In this document: piece after piece, positions 7,943-16,633 of the stretch
Position numbering within the stretch: the first letter of the stretch is position 1
Layout: each line of letters begins with the position of its first letter
Translations under genes and position numbers: made by a program
Notes under the pieces: model-generated
What the model saw: the letters and a program-made list of their open reading frames with translations, nothing else
Told to the model about the DNA's origin: nothing
The model's database searches: none
NCBI GenBank assembly: GCA_963640855.1
Contig: CAVIAJ010000016.1
Location: forward strand, 1-35,209
Direction of reading: 5' to 3'
Length of the DNA stretch: 35,209 nt
DNA from: Methanarcanum sp963640855
Lineage (GTDB): Archaea > Thermoplasmatota > Thermoplasmata > Methanomassiliicoccales > Methanomethylophilaceae

Positions 7943-9094
7943 ATGGTTTCACAGAGACTGAATGCGGTTCCCCCCTCGGGTACCGTGGCAATATCGAATC
8001 TCGTCAGCGAGATGAAGGCAAGCGGCATTAATGATATCATTTCATTCTCATTGGGAGAACCCGATTTCGCCACGCCGGGCAACATCGTTGACGCTGCGGT
8101 CGATTCTCTTCACAGAGGATTCACACATTACACCCCGTCGATGGGACTTCCCGATCTGAAAAAAGCGATTGCGGAATCCACCAAAGCAAGGAACGGCATT
8201 CCCTGCGGACCGCAGAATGTTCTTGTCACGCCTACAAAACAGGCTATCTTCATGTGGGCTCTGGCATATCTCGATCCCGGGGACGAAGTAATCATTCCCG
8301 ATCCGGCATGGGTGTCTTACGAAGCAGTTGTTCTTCTTGCGGGTGCAAAACCCGTGTATGTTCCCACATACTTTGAGGAAGGTTATGTAATCAATCCCGA
8401 CAGAGTACGTGCGGCAATCACACCCAAGACAAAAGCAATCATCATCAACTCACCTTCCAACCCCACAGGTGCCGTACAGCCTGAGGAAACACTCAGGGCA
8501 ATTGCGGATATCTGTGTCGAAAAGAATCTCATCGTTCTTGCGGATGAAATTTACGAACACATTCTCTACGAAGGAAAGCACGTTTCACTGGCATCGATGC
8601 CCGGAATGTGGGAACGCACATACACCGTATCCGGTCTTTCAAAGACATATGCAATGACTGGATGGAGGATAGGCTGGCTCATTGCAGATGATGTGAAATC
8701 CATCAACAAATTGCAGTCACATTCGATTACGTGCTGTACCTCCTTCGTTCAGGAAGCGGCAATCGAAGCAATCAACGGACCTCAGGAAGCAAAGACCGCA
8801 ATGGTTAAAGAATTTAAGAAGCGCCGCGATCTGGCACTCGACCTTCTCTCGGAGATTAAAGGTCTTGAATGCAACAGGCCTGCGGGTGCGTTCTACCTCT
8901 TCCCCAGGTACAGCAAAGACGTTCCTTCGAACAAAGTCGCGGAAGCACTCCTTCAGCAGGGACACGTCGCAGTCACACCCGGAAGAGCATTCGGACCCTG
9001 CGGAGAAGGTTCCTTCAGGATGTCCTACGCCGCAAGCGAGGAAGACATCACCGAAGGTATCGCAAGGATGAAGAAGGTTCTCGAGAGCCTCTAA
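7943..9094 (+). CDS. Class I/II aminotransferase, probably aspartate aminotransferase
   Basis: This 383-residue protein is a pyridoxal-phosphate fold type I aminotransferase of the aspartate/aromatic group (I-gamma). Diagnostic blocks are SFSLGEPDFATPGNI, GFTHYTPSMGLPDLKKAI, IIINSPSNPTGAVQ, VLADEIYEHILYEG, and the cofactor lysine K234 in SGLSKTYAMTGWRIGW. Near the C-terminus, EGSFRMSYAASEEDI contains the Arg that binds the substrate carboxylate. The likely reaction is transfer of the amino group of aspartate to 2-oxoglutarate, but aromatic or alanine specificity cannot be excluded. GGTGA precedes the start by five bases. It is separated from the following serine operon by a promoter region. 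Confidence 0.88.
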   Translation: MVSQRLNAVPPSGTVAISNLVSEMKASGINDIISFSLGEPDFATPGNIVDAAVDSLHRGFTHYTPSMGLPDLKKAIAESTKARNGIPCGPQNVLVTPTKQAIFMWALAYLDPGDEVIIPDPAWVSYEAVVLLAGAKPVYVPTYFEEGYVINPDRVRAAITPKTKAIIINSPSNPTGAVQPEETLRAIADICVEKNLIVLADEIYEHILYEGKHVSLASMPGMWERTYTVSGLSKTYAMTGWRIGWLIADDVKSINKLQSHSITCCTSFVQEAAIEAINGPQEAKTAMVKEFKKRRDLALDLLSEIKGLECNRPAGAFYLFPRYSKDVPSNKVAEALLQQGHVAVTPGRAFGPCGEGSFRMSYAASEEDITEGIARMKKVLESL

Positions 9095-9132
9095 GACATA
9101 ATACGCATATGCGACGTCTCGCGCGCAACCTT

Positions 9133-9192
9133 CTTTATAGGAGGTCGTGTTAACAGTGGTAGCCAGCCGTCGCTATGCGGCGTAAAATGTGA
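9133..9192 (+). promoter_or_regulatory. TATA box and leader of the serine operon
   Basis: CTTTATAG (9133-9140) predicts transcription from about 9165, giving a leader of about 43 bases before the ATG at 9208. The leader holds a short GCCG/CGGC hairpin and a five-codon open frame (ATG at 9175, stop at 9190-9192). Whether either matters is unknown. Confidence 0.35.
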
Positions 9193-9207
9193 AAATCAGG
9201 GATAGAA

Positions 9208-10278
9208 ATGAGCAGACAACTCTTCACCGTAGGGCCCGTGCACGTAGCACAGGAGACCCTTCAGGCAATGACCGAGCCGATGATTACGCACAGATGCAAG
9301 GAATACAAAGCCCTGCACGGTGCAATCGTAGAGAAACTGAGGAAAGCACTCAGGACCGACGATGACATTTTCCTCGTCGGAGGATCGGCAACCGTCCTCA
9401 TCGAAGGAGCAGTCAGAAATGCGGTGTCGGAAAAATGTCTGGGCATTTCCAACGGTTCATTCGGTAACAGACTCATCGAGTGTGCGACTGCAAACGGCAA
9501 AACCGTTGAGGAAGTCCATGTCCCCTGGGGCAAAGCGATGAAACCCGAAGACATTCAGGGAAAAGTCACGAAGGACACCGAAGCAGTCACATGGGTGAGC
9601 AACGAGTCTTCGACAGGAGTACTCAGCGACAGTACCGCACTCGCCGAAGAGGTCAGGAGACAGAATCCCGACTCGCTGATCATCGTCGATGCAGTCACAT
9701 CCGCCATGGCGGCAGACCTCGATCTTCCGAAACTCCGTCCCGATGCGATGGTCTTCGGAACACAGAAAGCACTTGCACTTCCCCCGGGACTTGCGATTGC
9801 TGTCGTGAGTGACAGGATTATCGAGAAATCCAAGAACGTGAAGAACAAAGGATTCTACACGGACTTCGTGAAACTCAAGAAGAACGCCGATGAGAACTAC
9901 GCCCTGACAACGCCCCCCGTATCTCTGATGTACGCCCTGGATTATCAGTTGGATAAAATCCTCGCCGAGGGTATGGAACACAGATACAAGAGACACATCG
10001 AAATGGCTTCGATGGTCGGAAAATGGGCGGATGAAAAATTCAACGGGCTGTTCCCCGAAGAGGGATACAGGTCCAAGACAATAGGTGTGGTCAATCGCGG
10101 CGACCTCGATTTCGACACATTCCACGCGAAACTCAAATCCAAAGGATACGAGATTTCCAACGGTTACGGAGATGTCAAGGGATCCACGTTCAGGATCGGA
10201 CACATGGGCGATATAACGCCTTCCATGCTCAGGGAGCTCCTCTCTGCCATGGATGAAGTATTGGAGGAGATGCAATGA
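9208..10278 (+). CDS. Class V aminotransferase (serine-pyruvate/phosphoserine type)
   Basis: This 356-residue protein is a class V pyridoxal-phosphate aminotransferase. The N-terminal FTVGPVHV is the usual GPVxV block. FLVGGSATVLIEGAVRN, WVSNESSTGVL, VDAVTSAMAADLD (cofactor Asp161) and FGTQKALALPPGLA (Schiff-base Lys187) follow. Archaeal homologues act on alanine/glyoxylate, serine/pyruvate or aspartate, and one in Methanococcales makes phosphoserine from phosphohydroxypyruvate. The stop overlaps the start of serA (ATGA). This coupling makes phosphoserine synthesis from the SerA product the most likely role; that is inference from context. Confidence 0.85.
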   Translation: MSRQLFTVGPVHVAQETLQAMTEPMITHRCKEYKALHGAIVEKLRKALRTDDDIFLVGGSATVLIEGAVRNAVSEKCLGISNGSFGNRLIECATANGKTVEEVHVPWGKAMKPEDIQGKVTKDTEAVTWVSNESSTGVLSDSTALAEEVRRQNPDSLIIVDAVTSAMAADLDLPKLRPDAMVFGTQKALALPPGLAIAVVSDRIIEKSKNVKNKGFYTDFVKLKKNADENYALTTPPVSLMYALDYQLDKILAEGMEHRYKRHIEMASMVGKWADEKFNGLFPEEGYRSKTIGVVNRGDLDFDTFHAKLKSKGYEISNGYGDVKGSTFRIGHMGDITPSMLRELLSAMDEVLEEMQ

Positions 10279-11855
10279 CGATGAAGATATTGGTTTCGGA
10301 TCCGCTCTCTGATGACGGACTTAAGATTTTGAAAGATTCAGGCATGGTTGTAGATGTGAAAACAGGACTCTCTGAGGATGAGCTCTGCGGTATCATCGGC
10401 GACTACGACGGACTGATTATCAGAAGCGGTACAAAAGTCACCGCAAAAGTAATCGACGCAGGTAAAAACCTCAAAGTCGTCGGACGTGCGGGTGTCGGTG
10501 TCGACAACGTAGACGTTCCCGCAGCGACCGAGAAAGGAATTCTTGTAATGAACACACCTGCGGCCAACACACTTTCCGCCGCGGAACACACCTGCGCCAT
10601 GATTATGGCATTGGCAAGAAACATCCCCCAGGCACACATGTCCATGCACAAGGGCGAGTGGAAGAGAAGCAAATTCACCGGAATCGAACTCAACGGAAAG
10701 ACACTCGGTATTATCGGTGTCGGCCGTGTCGGAAGCGAGGTTGCAAGGCGTCTCAAACACTTCAACATGGAATTCCTCGGTTACGATCCCTACCTTCCCA
10801 AAGAAGTCGCAGAGGAAGTCGGTGTCAAGCTCACAACATTGGAAGATGTCATCGAGCACTCCGATATCATGACAATCCACACGCCTCTTCTCCCCGATAC
10901 AAGGGGAATGATCAACCTCGATCAGTTCAGGAAGATGAAACCCAACGCGATGTTGGTCAACGTAGCGCGCGGAGGAATCGTTGTCGAAGACGACCTCTAC
11001 ACCGCACTCAAAGAGGGAATCATCAAAGGCGCTGCATTCGACGTATGGGAGCACGAACCTCTCAGCGAAGACGAAATGAAGCTTCTTGAGTTGGACAACC
11101 TTATCGTCACACCCCACCTCGGTGCATCTACCGTAGAAGCACAGGAGAGGGTTGCCGTGGAAGTCGCGGAAGCGGCAGTCAAATTCCTGAAAGACGGAAT
11201 CATCACCAACGCAATCAACGCACCCCGCGGAAAGTTGGATCCTGAAATTGCATCCTTCCTTCCGTTGGCACGCGATTTGGGATGCATCGCACAGCAGCTC
11301 GTAGGCGGCCCCGTAAAGAACATGGAAGTAATCTACAGCGGACCCGTTTCCCGTAAGGATACCAAGAGAATCGGTATTTTCGCGGTAATCGGTGTACTCA
11401 ACAGGATTATCGGCAGAGAAGCCAACATGATTAACGCAGTCTCCATCGCCAAGAGTAAAGGAATCACATTCAAAGAGTCCAAACTCGACGATTCCACGCC
11501 CTACGATGCTGTAGAAGTAAGGCTCGAGGACACCGAAGGCAAGATTACGGAAGTCAAAGGATGTGTCTTCGCGGACGTACCCCGTCTGATCAGACTGAAC
11601 GGATACCCACTCGACATGCCTCTTCAGAGCGACATCTTCGTAGCGCGCTACAGGGATCAGCCCGGAGTCGTAGGTGCAGTCGGAAAGGCATTCGGAGACA
11701 ACAACGTCAACATCGGTCAGATGGCCGTCGCAAGGAACGAGCCCAAGGGCACCGCAGTGATGGTTCTTACAGTGGATCACGATGTCAAAGACGATGTTGC
11801 CAAGAAAGTCACCGATGCCGCCGGTTTCGAGAAAGCGAAGTTCATCAAACTCTGA
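10275..11855 (+). CDS. serA: D-3-phosphoglycerate dehydrogenase
   Basis: This 526-residue enzyme oxidises 3-phosphoglycerate to phosphohydroxypyruvate, the first step of serine synthesis. The Rossmann motif GIIGVGRVGSE covers residues 145-155. Catalytic residues are Arg232 (VNVARGGIVVEDD), Glu261 (FDVWEHEPL) and His281 (VTPHLGAST). After the catalytic part come the intervening domain (about 315-445) and a C-terminal ACT domain (about 455-526, FVARYRDQPGVVGAVGKAFG). These make it a long type-1 SerA likely to be feedback-controlled by serine. The start overlaps the preceding stop; the second ATG at codon 3 is an alternative. Confidence 0.95.
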   Translation: MTMKILVSDPLSDDGLKILKDSGMVVDVKTGLSEDELCGIIGDYDGLIIRSGTKVTAKVIDAGKNLKVVGRAGVGVDNVDVPAATEKGILVMNTPAANTLSAAEHTCAMIMALARNIPQAHMSMHKGEWKRSKFTGIELNGKTLGIIGVGRVGSEVARRLKHFNMEFLGYDPYLPKEVAEEVGVKLTTLEDVIEHSDIMTIHTPLLPDTRGMINLDQFRKMKPNAMLVNVARGGIVVEDDLYTALKEGIIKGAAFDVWEHEPLSEDEMKLLELDNLIVTPHLGASTVEAQERVAVEVAEAAVKFLKDGIITNAINAPRGKLDPEIASFLPLARDLGCIAQQLVGGPVKNMEVIYSGPVSRKDTKRIGIFAVIGVLNRIIGREANMINAVSIAKSKGITFKESKLDDSTPYDAVEVRLEDTEGKITEVKGCVFADVPRLIRLNGYPLDMPLQSDIFVARYRDQPGVVGAVGKAFGDNNVNIGQMAVARNEPKGTAVMVLTVDHDVKDDVAKKVTDAAGFEKAKFIKL

Positions 11856-11866
11856 ACGGTGATATA

Positions 11867-12256
11867 ATGAGGAGCATCGTGACCGTTGAAGAACTGACAC
11901 AGGCGATTAAGAACAGCCCCAACAACGAAGGAATTCCGGAAGAGGCTGCGTACGAATTGGCGCACCACGTCCTGAACTTCTTCGGTTACTCGGACAGGAT
12001 CATCGACAACATCCTGGAGCCGGCCGACCGTGATGCATTCTATATGCTCGAGGATGCGACAATCCTCACGACCGAGAGAGAGGAGACAACACTCTACGAC
12101 GGAAGGGAATGGAGAATCCATTACTGGCTGTTCAGAAGAGAGAAAATCCAGGATCTTATCGACGGACTCGTGAAGAAGAAGGCCGAAGAGGAGGAACGCG
12201 ACACTACGTACGACGACCTCCCCGACGACATCTGGGAACGCGGAAACATTTCGTGA
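11867..12256 (+). CDS. Small conserved archaeal protein (DUF6015-like)
   Basis: This 129-residue protein has no known function. From memory it resembles the small DUF6015 family of Thermoplasmatota, without certainty. The N-terminal half looks helical and includes ELTQAIKNSPNNEGIPEEAA and AHHVLNFFGYSDRIIDN. The second half holds FYMLEDATILTTEREETTLY and an aromatic WRIHYWLFR strand. It ends in a charged helix and a DDLPDDIWER tail. This pattern could be a winged-helix-like fold. GGTGAT sits three bases before the ATG, and the gene follows serA by 11 bases, so it belongs to the serine operon. An in-frame open stretch extends upstream inside serA but is not coding. Confidence 0.75.
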   Translation: MRSIVTVEELTQAIKNSPNNEGIPEEAAYELAHHVLNFFGYSDRIIDNILEPADRDAFYMLEDATILTTEREETTLYDGREWRIHYWLFRREKIQDLIDGLVKKKAEEEERDTTYDDLPDDIWERGNIS

Positions 12257-12298
12257 GTCGGAAAAGTCCCGGGAATAAACCCGGGACCGTTCGGCGAC
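12257..12298 (+). terminator. Strong hairpin closing the serine operon
   Basis: GTCCCGGG (12266-12273) and CCCGGGAC (12280-12287) pair perfectly around AATAAA. An outer GTCG/CGAC pair (12257-12260 with 12295-12298) can extend the stem. It begins directly after the stop codon. CCCCCTTTT follows at 12299-12307. Confidence 0.65.
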
Positions 12299-12311
12299 CC
12301 CCTTTTCTATA

Positions 12312-12320
12312 CTTATATAC
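12312..12320 (+). promoter_or_regulatory. TATA box before the XPD-type helicase
   Basis: CTTATATAC is centred 26 bases before the ATG at 12342, as expected for a leaderless transcript. Confidence 0.5.
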
Positions 12321-12341
12321 TATCGATTTCTACTCCGTATC

Positions 12342-14273
12342 ATGACGGACATGTCGCTTTTCCCCTACGTCCCCCGCGGAGAGCAGGAGGAGTTGGTCGG
12401 TTTCATCAGAGGTGCCGTAGCCGACAGGCGCAATGCCGTTATAGAATCCGGAACGGGTACTGGTAAGACCGTGTGTTCGCTGGTCGGCGTATTAAGCGAT
12501 CAGATGTATCACAAGTCGAAGATTCTGTATCTTACGAGAACGAAATCACAGCAGAAACAGGTCATCGCGGAAGCCCGTAAAATCAACAGCATACGCAGCG
12601 TGTTCTGCATGGCGATCCAGGGAAGAGGTCCGACTACATGTCCGATGATGGGAAACGATCCCGAAATCGCTTCGGGTTCTCCCGATGAATTATCCAAATG
12701 GTGTTCGGAATTCAAGAAAAAGAAAGGAACGGACAAAGGCTGTCCGTTTTTCGATAAAATCGATACCGTGGACATCAACCGTTTCGTAGCCGGTCTGAGA
12801 AAAAGTATGCCGGAACCGGAAACATTCCGCAAAATGTGTCTCGAATCGGGCATCTGCCCGTATGAAATGAGTAAACTGGTTCTTCCGTTCGCGGATGTTG
12901 TCTGCGCACCGTATCCTTTTTTGGTCATACCTGCGGCAAGAATGGCATTTCTCGAGTGGATGGACGTTCTGATGTCCGATTTGGTGACAATAATCGACGA
13001 GGCACACAATATGCCTGATTATCTCCGCGACGCAGTCACATCGGAATACACAAGACACGCACTCGATCTCGTGGATAAAGAAGCGAACGAATGGAGCAAT
13101 CCCGTTGTTTTTCAGGATTTACATGTTACGGACATCACCGAAGCGATGCGCGTATGTTTCTCCGAGGCAATGGATGAATATCTCAAAGAAGACGACGGAC
13201 TGATTCCCCCGTATTTCCTTCAGGAGGAACTGATGTCACGCCTCGGCGTAACATCCCATTCACTGACCGTTATATGCAAATCACTGGTCGATTTGGGAGA
13301 GATTGTCGTTCAGACGAAGAAGGAGATGAGAAAACTTCCGAGATCGTACATGAGGTCGTTGGGAGCATTCTTACAAAGATGGATGGACTGCGAAGACGAA
13401 TGCTTTGCGAAACTGATCAACGGCGGAGACAACCCTTCATTCGAAGCATACTGCATGGATCCGTACATAGCGGCGGAACCGTTCAGAGACTGCAGATCTT
13501 CGATTCACATGTCCGGTACGTTGGAACCGTTGGAAGAATATGTTGAAGAACTGGGCCTTGACGGTGCCGCCGTCCGCAGTTTCATGTCTCCTTTCGATCC
13601 CGCGAATCTGCTGACGATGTATGACGACACAGTGACAACAAAACACGACGATATGGTGAGAGATCCCGATATGCTGTCACGTTTGGAAGAAAACACGGTA
13701 CGTATCGTCAAATCCGTAGTGAAGAACACTGCCGTGTTCTTTCCTTCCTATGATATGATGAATCATTTCCTCGTGGATGACGTACCCGAAAGGATGGGAC
13801 GCGATCTGTATGTCGAGAGAAGAGGTATGTCGCAGGTCGATCTGATGGAAACCGTCGATAATTTCCGTACGTCCGAAGGAAGTGTTCTTTTTGCGGTGGC
13901 CGGAGGAAGGATAAGCGAAGGTCTTGATTTTCCCGATAAAGATTTGGAACTTGCAGTGATTATCGGCATTCCGTATCCCTATCCCACTGCGAAATTGGAA
14001 GCGCTGATACGTTACGCGGATGTAAGATTCGGTCACGGTTGGGATCATGCCGTGAAATCTCCCACAATAAGAAAAATGAGACAGGCCCGCGGAAGACTGA
14101 TAAGATCGGAAACTGACTGCGGAGTATGTGTCGTATTGGATTCCAGAGCCGCATCCCTTGCGGGATTGGATACCGACGGTTCTTACGACATAATCGGAAG
14201 AATAAGAAGATTCTTCGACGAATACCGAATCCAGGACCCGAAAAAACGGACCCCGGATGAAAAGTTTCAGTGA
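12342..14273 (+). CDS. XPD/Rad3-type DNA helicase with iron-sulfur cluster
   Basis: This 643-residue superfamily 2 helicase unwinds DNA in the 5'-3' direction and probably serves DNA repair. Walker A is ESGTGTGKT (residues 35-43) and the DEAH box is IIDEAH (217-222). Between them lie four cysteines (Cys100, Cys121, Cys134, Cys172, the last in GICPYEM) that match the 4Fe-4S domain of XPD. The C-terminal helicase domain shows FAVAGGRISEGLDFPDKDLE and motif VI RQARGRLIRSETDCG. The length fits archaeal XPD (550-650). No ribosome binding site is present. An ATG three codons in is an alternative start. The last seven bases overlap the convergent ATPase gene. Confidence 0.93.
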   Translation: MTDMSLFPYVPRGEQEELVGFIRGAVADRRNAVIESGTGTGKTVCSLVGVLSDQMYHKSKILYLTRTKSQQKQVIAEARKINSIRSVFCMAIQGRGPTTCPMMGNDPEIASGSPDELSKWCSEFKKKKGTDKGCPFFDKIDTVDINRFVAGLRKSMPEPETFRKMCLESGICPYEMSKLVLPFADVVCAPYPFLVIPAARMAFLEWMDVLMSDLVTIIDEAHNMPDYLRDAVTSEYTRHALDLVDKEANEWSNPVVFQDLHVTDITEAMRVCFSEAMDEYLKEDDGLIPPYFLQEELMSRLGVTSHSLTVICKSLVDLGEIVVQTKKEMRKLPRSYMRSLGAFLQRWMDCEDECFAKLINGGDNPSFEAYCMDPYIAAEPFRDCRSSIHMSGTLEPLEEYVEELGLDGAAVRSFMSPFDPANLLTMYDDTVTTKHDDMVRDPDMLSRLEENTVRIVKSVVKNTAVFFPSYDMMNHFLVDDVPERMGRDLYVERRGMSQVDLMETVDNFRTSEGSVLFAVAGGRISEGLDFPDKDLELAVIIGIPYPYPTAKLEALIRYADVRFGHGWDHAVKSPTIRKMRQARGRLIRSETDCGVCVVLDSRAASLAGLDTDGSYDIIGRIRRFFDEYRIQDPKKRTPDEKFQ

Positions 14274-16180
14274 CAGCAACCGCAACTGCAGCCGCACTCG
14301 GATTCTTCTTCGCATGTCTCGGCGTGAATCAGTGTCGAGAATGCACCTTTTCCGAGTATACGGACGGAGTTAAGCACCAATATGACCGTCATTCCCACAT
14401 CGGCAAACACCCCTGCCCACATCATTACGAGTCCCGACATTGCAAGAATCATGAACGAGAATTTCACGGCCAATGCCGCAATGACGTTGACCCAGACGGT
14501 CTTCATCACTCTCTTCGAGAGATTGATTGCAAAGGGAATCTTGGACGGTTCGTCGGACATGATGACAACATCCGCAGCTTCGATAGCCGCATCCGATCCG
14601 ATACCGCCCATTCCCACTCCGACATCCGATCTTGCAAGCGAAGGCGCATCGTTGATTCCATCTCCGACGAACATCAGTTTCTTTTTGCCTTCGGGGTCGA
14701 TGTAACCTTCTACTTTCTCGAGTTTGTCATCCGGAAGCATATCTGTGTGTACGTCGTCGATACCGATCCTTCCGGCAACGGCCTTTCCGACGTATTCTCT
14801 GTCGCCTGTAAGCATAACGGTTCTGATGCTTTCGTCCTTCAGCTGTGAAACCGCATCGACCGATGTATCTTTGATCTGATCTTCCATGACGATGTGTCCC
14901 GCATATACTCCGTCGATACACACATGAATCGGAACTCCGGCGGTTTTTTCCTCAATCAGTTCGATATTATAGAGTTCCATGAGCTTCATGTTACCGACAC
15001 AGACTGTTTTACCGTCAATTTCTGTCTTCAGTCCCATTCCGGGGATTTCCTCGACGGATGTCACTTCGTGTTCCTTCACGGCTTTGTTTCTGAAAGGTTT
15101 CGCCATAGGGTGGTCTGAAAACTCCTCTGCCGCGGCGGTAATTTCCTTCAGTTCTTCTTCGGAAATGTCTGCAGGATATACTCCGGATATTGCGAATATC
15201 CCCTTGGTGAGTGTACCGGTCTTGTCCATAACAACAGTCTTTACATCTGCCATGGCTTCGATTGAATCGCTGCCTTTGATAAGCACACCCTCGGAAGATG
15301 CCTTTCCGATACCGCAGAAGAATGCGAGAGGTACCGAAATGACCAATGCACACGGGCATGATATGACAAGAATCGTCAGTGCACGGTAAGCCCATATCGT
15401 AAGATCTTCTCCGAGGAATACCGAAGGAATGACTGCGACAAGAACCGCTATGACGAACACCGTCGGAGTGTAATATCTTGAGAATGAGGTGATGAATTTC
15501 TCGCTCCTCGATTTCTTCTTCTCCGCATCTTCCATAAGCTCGATAATCCTCGACGCGGTGGATTGACCTGCTTCTCTGTCCACTCTGACTTTCACCGCAC
15601 CGTTGAGGTTGATGCATCCGCTCAGGACCGCATCTCCGGGCGAAACATCCCTGGGGACGGATTCTCCGGTAAGACTTTTCGTATCAAGTGATGTGAAACC
15701 TTCGATGACCGTACCGTCTGCAGGTATTCTGTCGCCTGCTCTGATGAGCACAGTGTCGCCGATACCGAGTTCTTCGGAAGCGACTGTTATGATTTCATCG
15801 CCTCTGACGAGATTGGCCGTGTCGGGCTGAAGATCCATAAGAGATTTTACGGATCCTCTTGATTTTCCTACGGCTGCGTCTTCGATGAGTTCTCCGATTT
15901 TGAAGAATAACATAACGGCAACGGCTTCGGAATATGCGCCGACGAAGAATGCACCTACGGTTGCCGCAGTCATGAGAGTTTCTTCATCGAATATCCTTCC
16001 GCGGGTCATGTTTTCGCATGATTCCCAGATGACATCATATGCGATTACGGCATAACCGATGAGTGCGACAGTCAGCATGATTTTATCGTCTGTTTTTGTG
16101 ATATATTCCATGACGATACATGCGATGAACACAATCGCACCGAAAACCAATTTCACATTTTCGAACTTCATGAGAATCAT
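14267..16180 (-). CDS. P1B-type Zn/Cd/Pb-exporting ATPase
   Basis: This 637-residue membrane ATPase should export Zn(II), Cd(II) or Pb(II). It has the transport motif CPC (275-277), the phosphorylation site DKTGTLT (Asp319), the SDHP motif of heavy-metal pumps (His357-Pro358), and GDGIND (506-511). In the last membrane pair Lys573 and Asp594 occupy the places of the conserved Lys and Asp of the PIB-2 (ZntA) group. There is no N-terminal heavy-metal domain. Instead the protein ends in a Cys-rich tail (Cys 623, 629, 631, 633, 635, 636 and the final His), which probably binds metal. It overlaps the upstream ArsR gene by four bases (ATGA), so the two form an operon. Confidence 0.93.
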   Translation of the reverse strand: MILMKFENVKLVFGAIVFIACIVMEYITKTDDKIMLTVALIGYAVIAYDVIWESCENMTRGRIFDEETLMTAATVGAFFVGAYSEAVAVMLFFKIGELIEDAAVGKSRGSVKSLMDLQPDTANLVRGDEIITVASEELGIGDTVLIRAGDRIPADGTVIEGFTSLDTKSLTGESVPRDVSPGDAVLSGCINLNGAVKVRVDREAGQSTASRIIELMEDAEKKKSRSEKFITSFSRYYTPTVFVIAVLVAVIPSVFLGEDLTIWAYRALTILVISCPCALVISVPLAFFCGIGKASSEGVLIKGSDSIEAMADVKTVVMDKTGTLTKGIFAISGVYPADISEEELKEITAAAEEFSDHPMAKPFRNKAVKEHEVTSVEEIPGMGLKTEIDGKTVCVGNMKLMELYNIELIEEKTAGVPIHVCIDGVYAGHIVMEDQIKDTSVDAVSQLKDESIRTVMLTGDREYVGKAVAGRIGIDDVHTDMLPDDKLEKVEGYIDPEGKKKLMFVGDGINDAPSLARSDVGVGMGGIGSDAAIEAADVVIMSDEPSKIPFAINLSKRVMKTVWVNVIAALAVKFSFMILAMSGLVMMWAGVFADVGMTVILVLNSVRILGKGAFSTLIHAETCEEESECGCSCGCCH

Positions 16181-16533
16181 TCCATCTCGGAAATGTGTAT
16201 CGATGCAATCGTAATCAGTTCGTTTACATGTTCGTCGTCAAGGGAATAGAATACCTCTTTTCCGTCGCGTCTCGACTTAATCAGCTTGGCGGCTTTCAGC
16301 GGTTTAAGCTGATGTGACACGGCGGACATAGACATACCCAGACACTCGGATATGTGACGTACGCACACCTCATGTCCTTCCTTCAGAACAAAGAGAATCT
16401 TCAGACGGCTGCTGTCGCTGAACAGTTTGAAAAAATCGGACAGGTCGAACAGATCGGATTCCGAGGGCAGCATTTCGAGCAGTTTCCTCATATTCACGCT
16501 GTCGTCGTATCCGTAGCATTCATCGTTTTTCAT
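16177..16533 (-). CDS. ArsR/SmtB-family metal-responsive repressor
   Basis: This protein of about 118 residues is a winged-helix dimer that should release DNA when metal binds. The helix-turn-helix is HISECLGMSMSAVSHQLKPL, followed by the wing LIKSRRDGKEVFYSL. The C-terminal helix carries the SmtB-type alpha-5 metal motif Asp-x-His-x10-His-x2-Glu (DEHVNELITIASIHISE), the zinc-sensing site. Cys in EVCVRHI may be an alpha-3 remnant. The frame opens with a TTG at 16557, but GTGAT three bases before the ATG at 16533 supports that start; the ATG at 16536 abuts the ribosome site. It is co-transcribed with the efflux ATPase and almost certainly represses both. Confidence 0.9.
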   Translation of the reverse strand: MKNDECYGYDDSVNMRKLLEMLPSESDLFDLSDFFKLFSDSSRLKILFVLKEGHEVCVRHISECLGMSMSAVSHQLKPLKAAKLIKSRRDGKEVFYSLDDEHVNELITIASIHISEME

Positions 16534-16554
16534 CATATCACTTGAATGATTGTT

Positions 16555-16576
16555 CAATTGAACATCTGTTCAAATG
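16555..16576. promoter_or_regulatory. ArsR operator palindrome
   Basis: TTGAACA-TC-TGTTCAA (16558-16573) is a perfect 7-2-7 dyad. With one mismatch it extends to a 10-2-10 dyad over 16555-16576. This is the typical form of an SmtB/ArsR operator. A weaker TTGAA...TTCAA pair lies next to it at 16542-16557. The dyad falls between the TATA box and the expected start of transcription. Confidence 0.75.
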
Positions 16577-16584
16577 ATATAAAC
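16576..16584 (-). promoter_or_regulatory. TATA box for the arsR-ATPase operon
   Basis: On the minus strand GTTTATATC sits directly upstream of the operator dyad. It predicts transcription from about 16553, so a bound repressor would block the start region. Confidence 0.55.
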
Positions 16585-16633
16585 GTTGCGCAGCACCGTT
16601 TAGTTATTATCTGAATGCCTGTATACGGAAACA

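Noticed and set aside
10338..11900. 520-codon open frame antisense to serA
   Set aside because: It arises from codon bias opposite serA. SerA has all catalytic motifs, while this frame has none.
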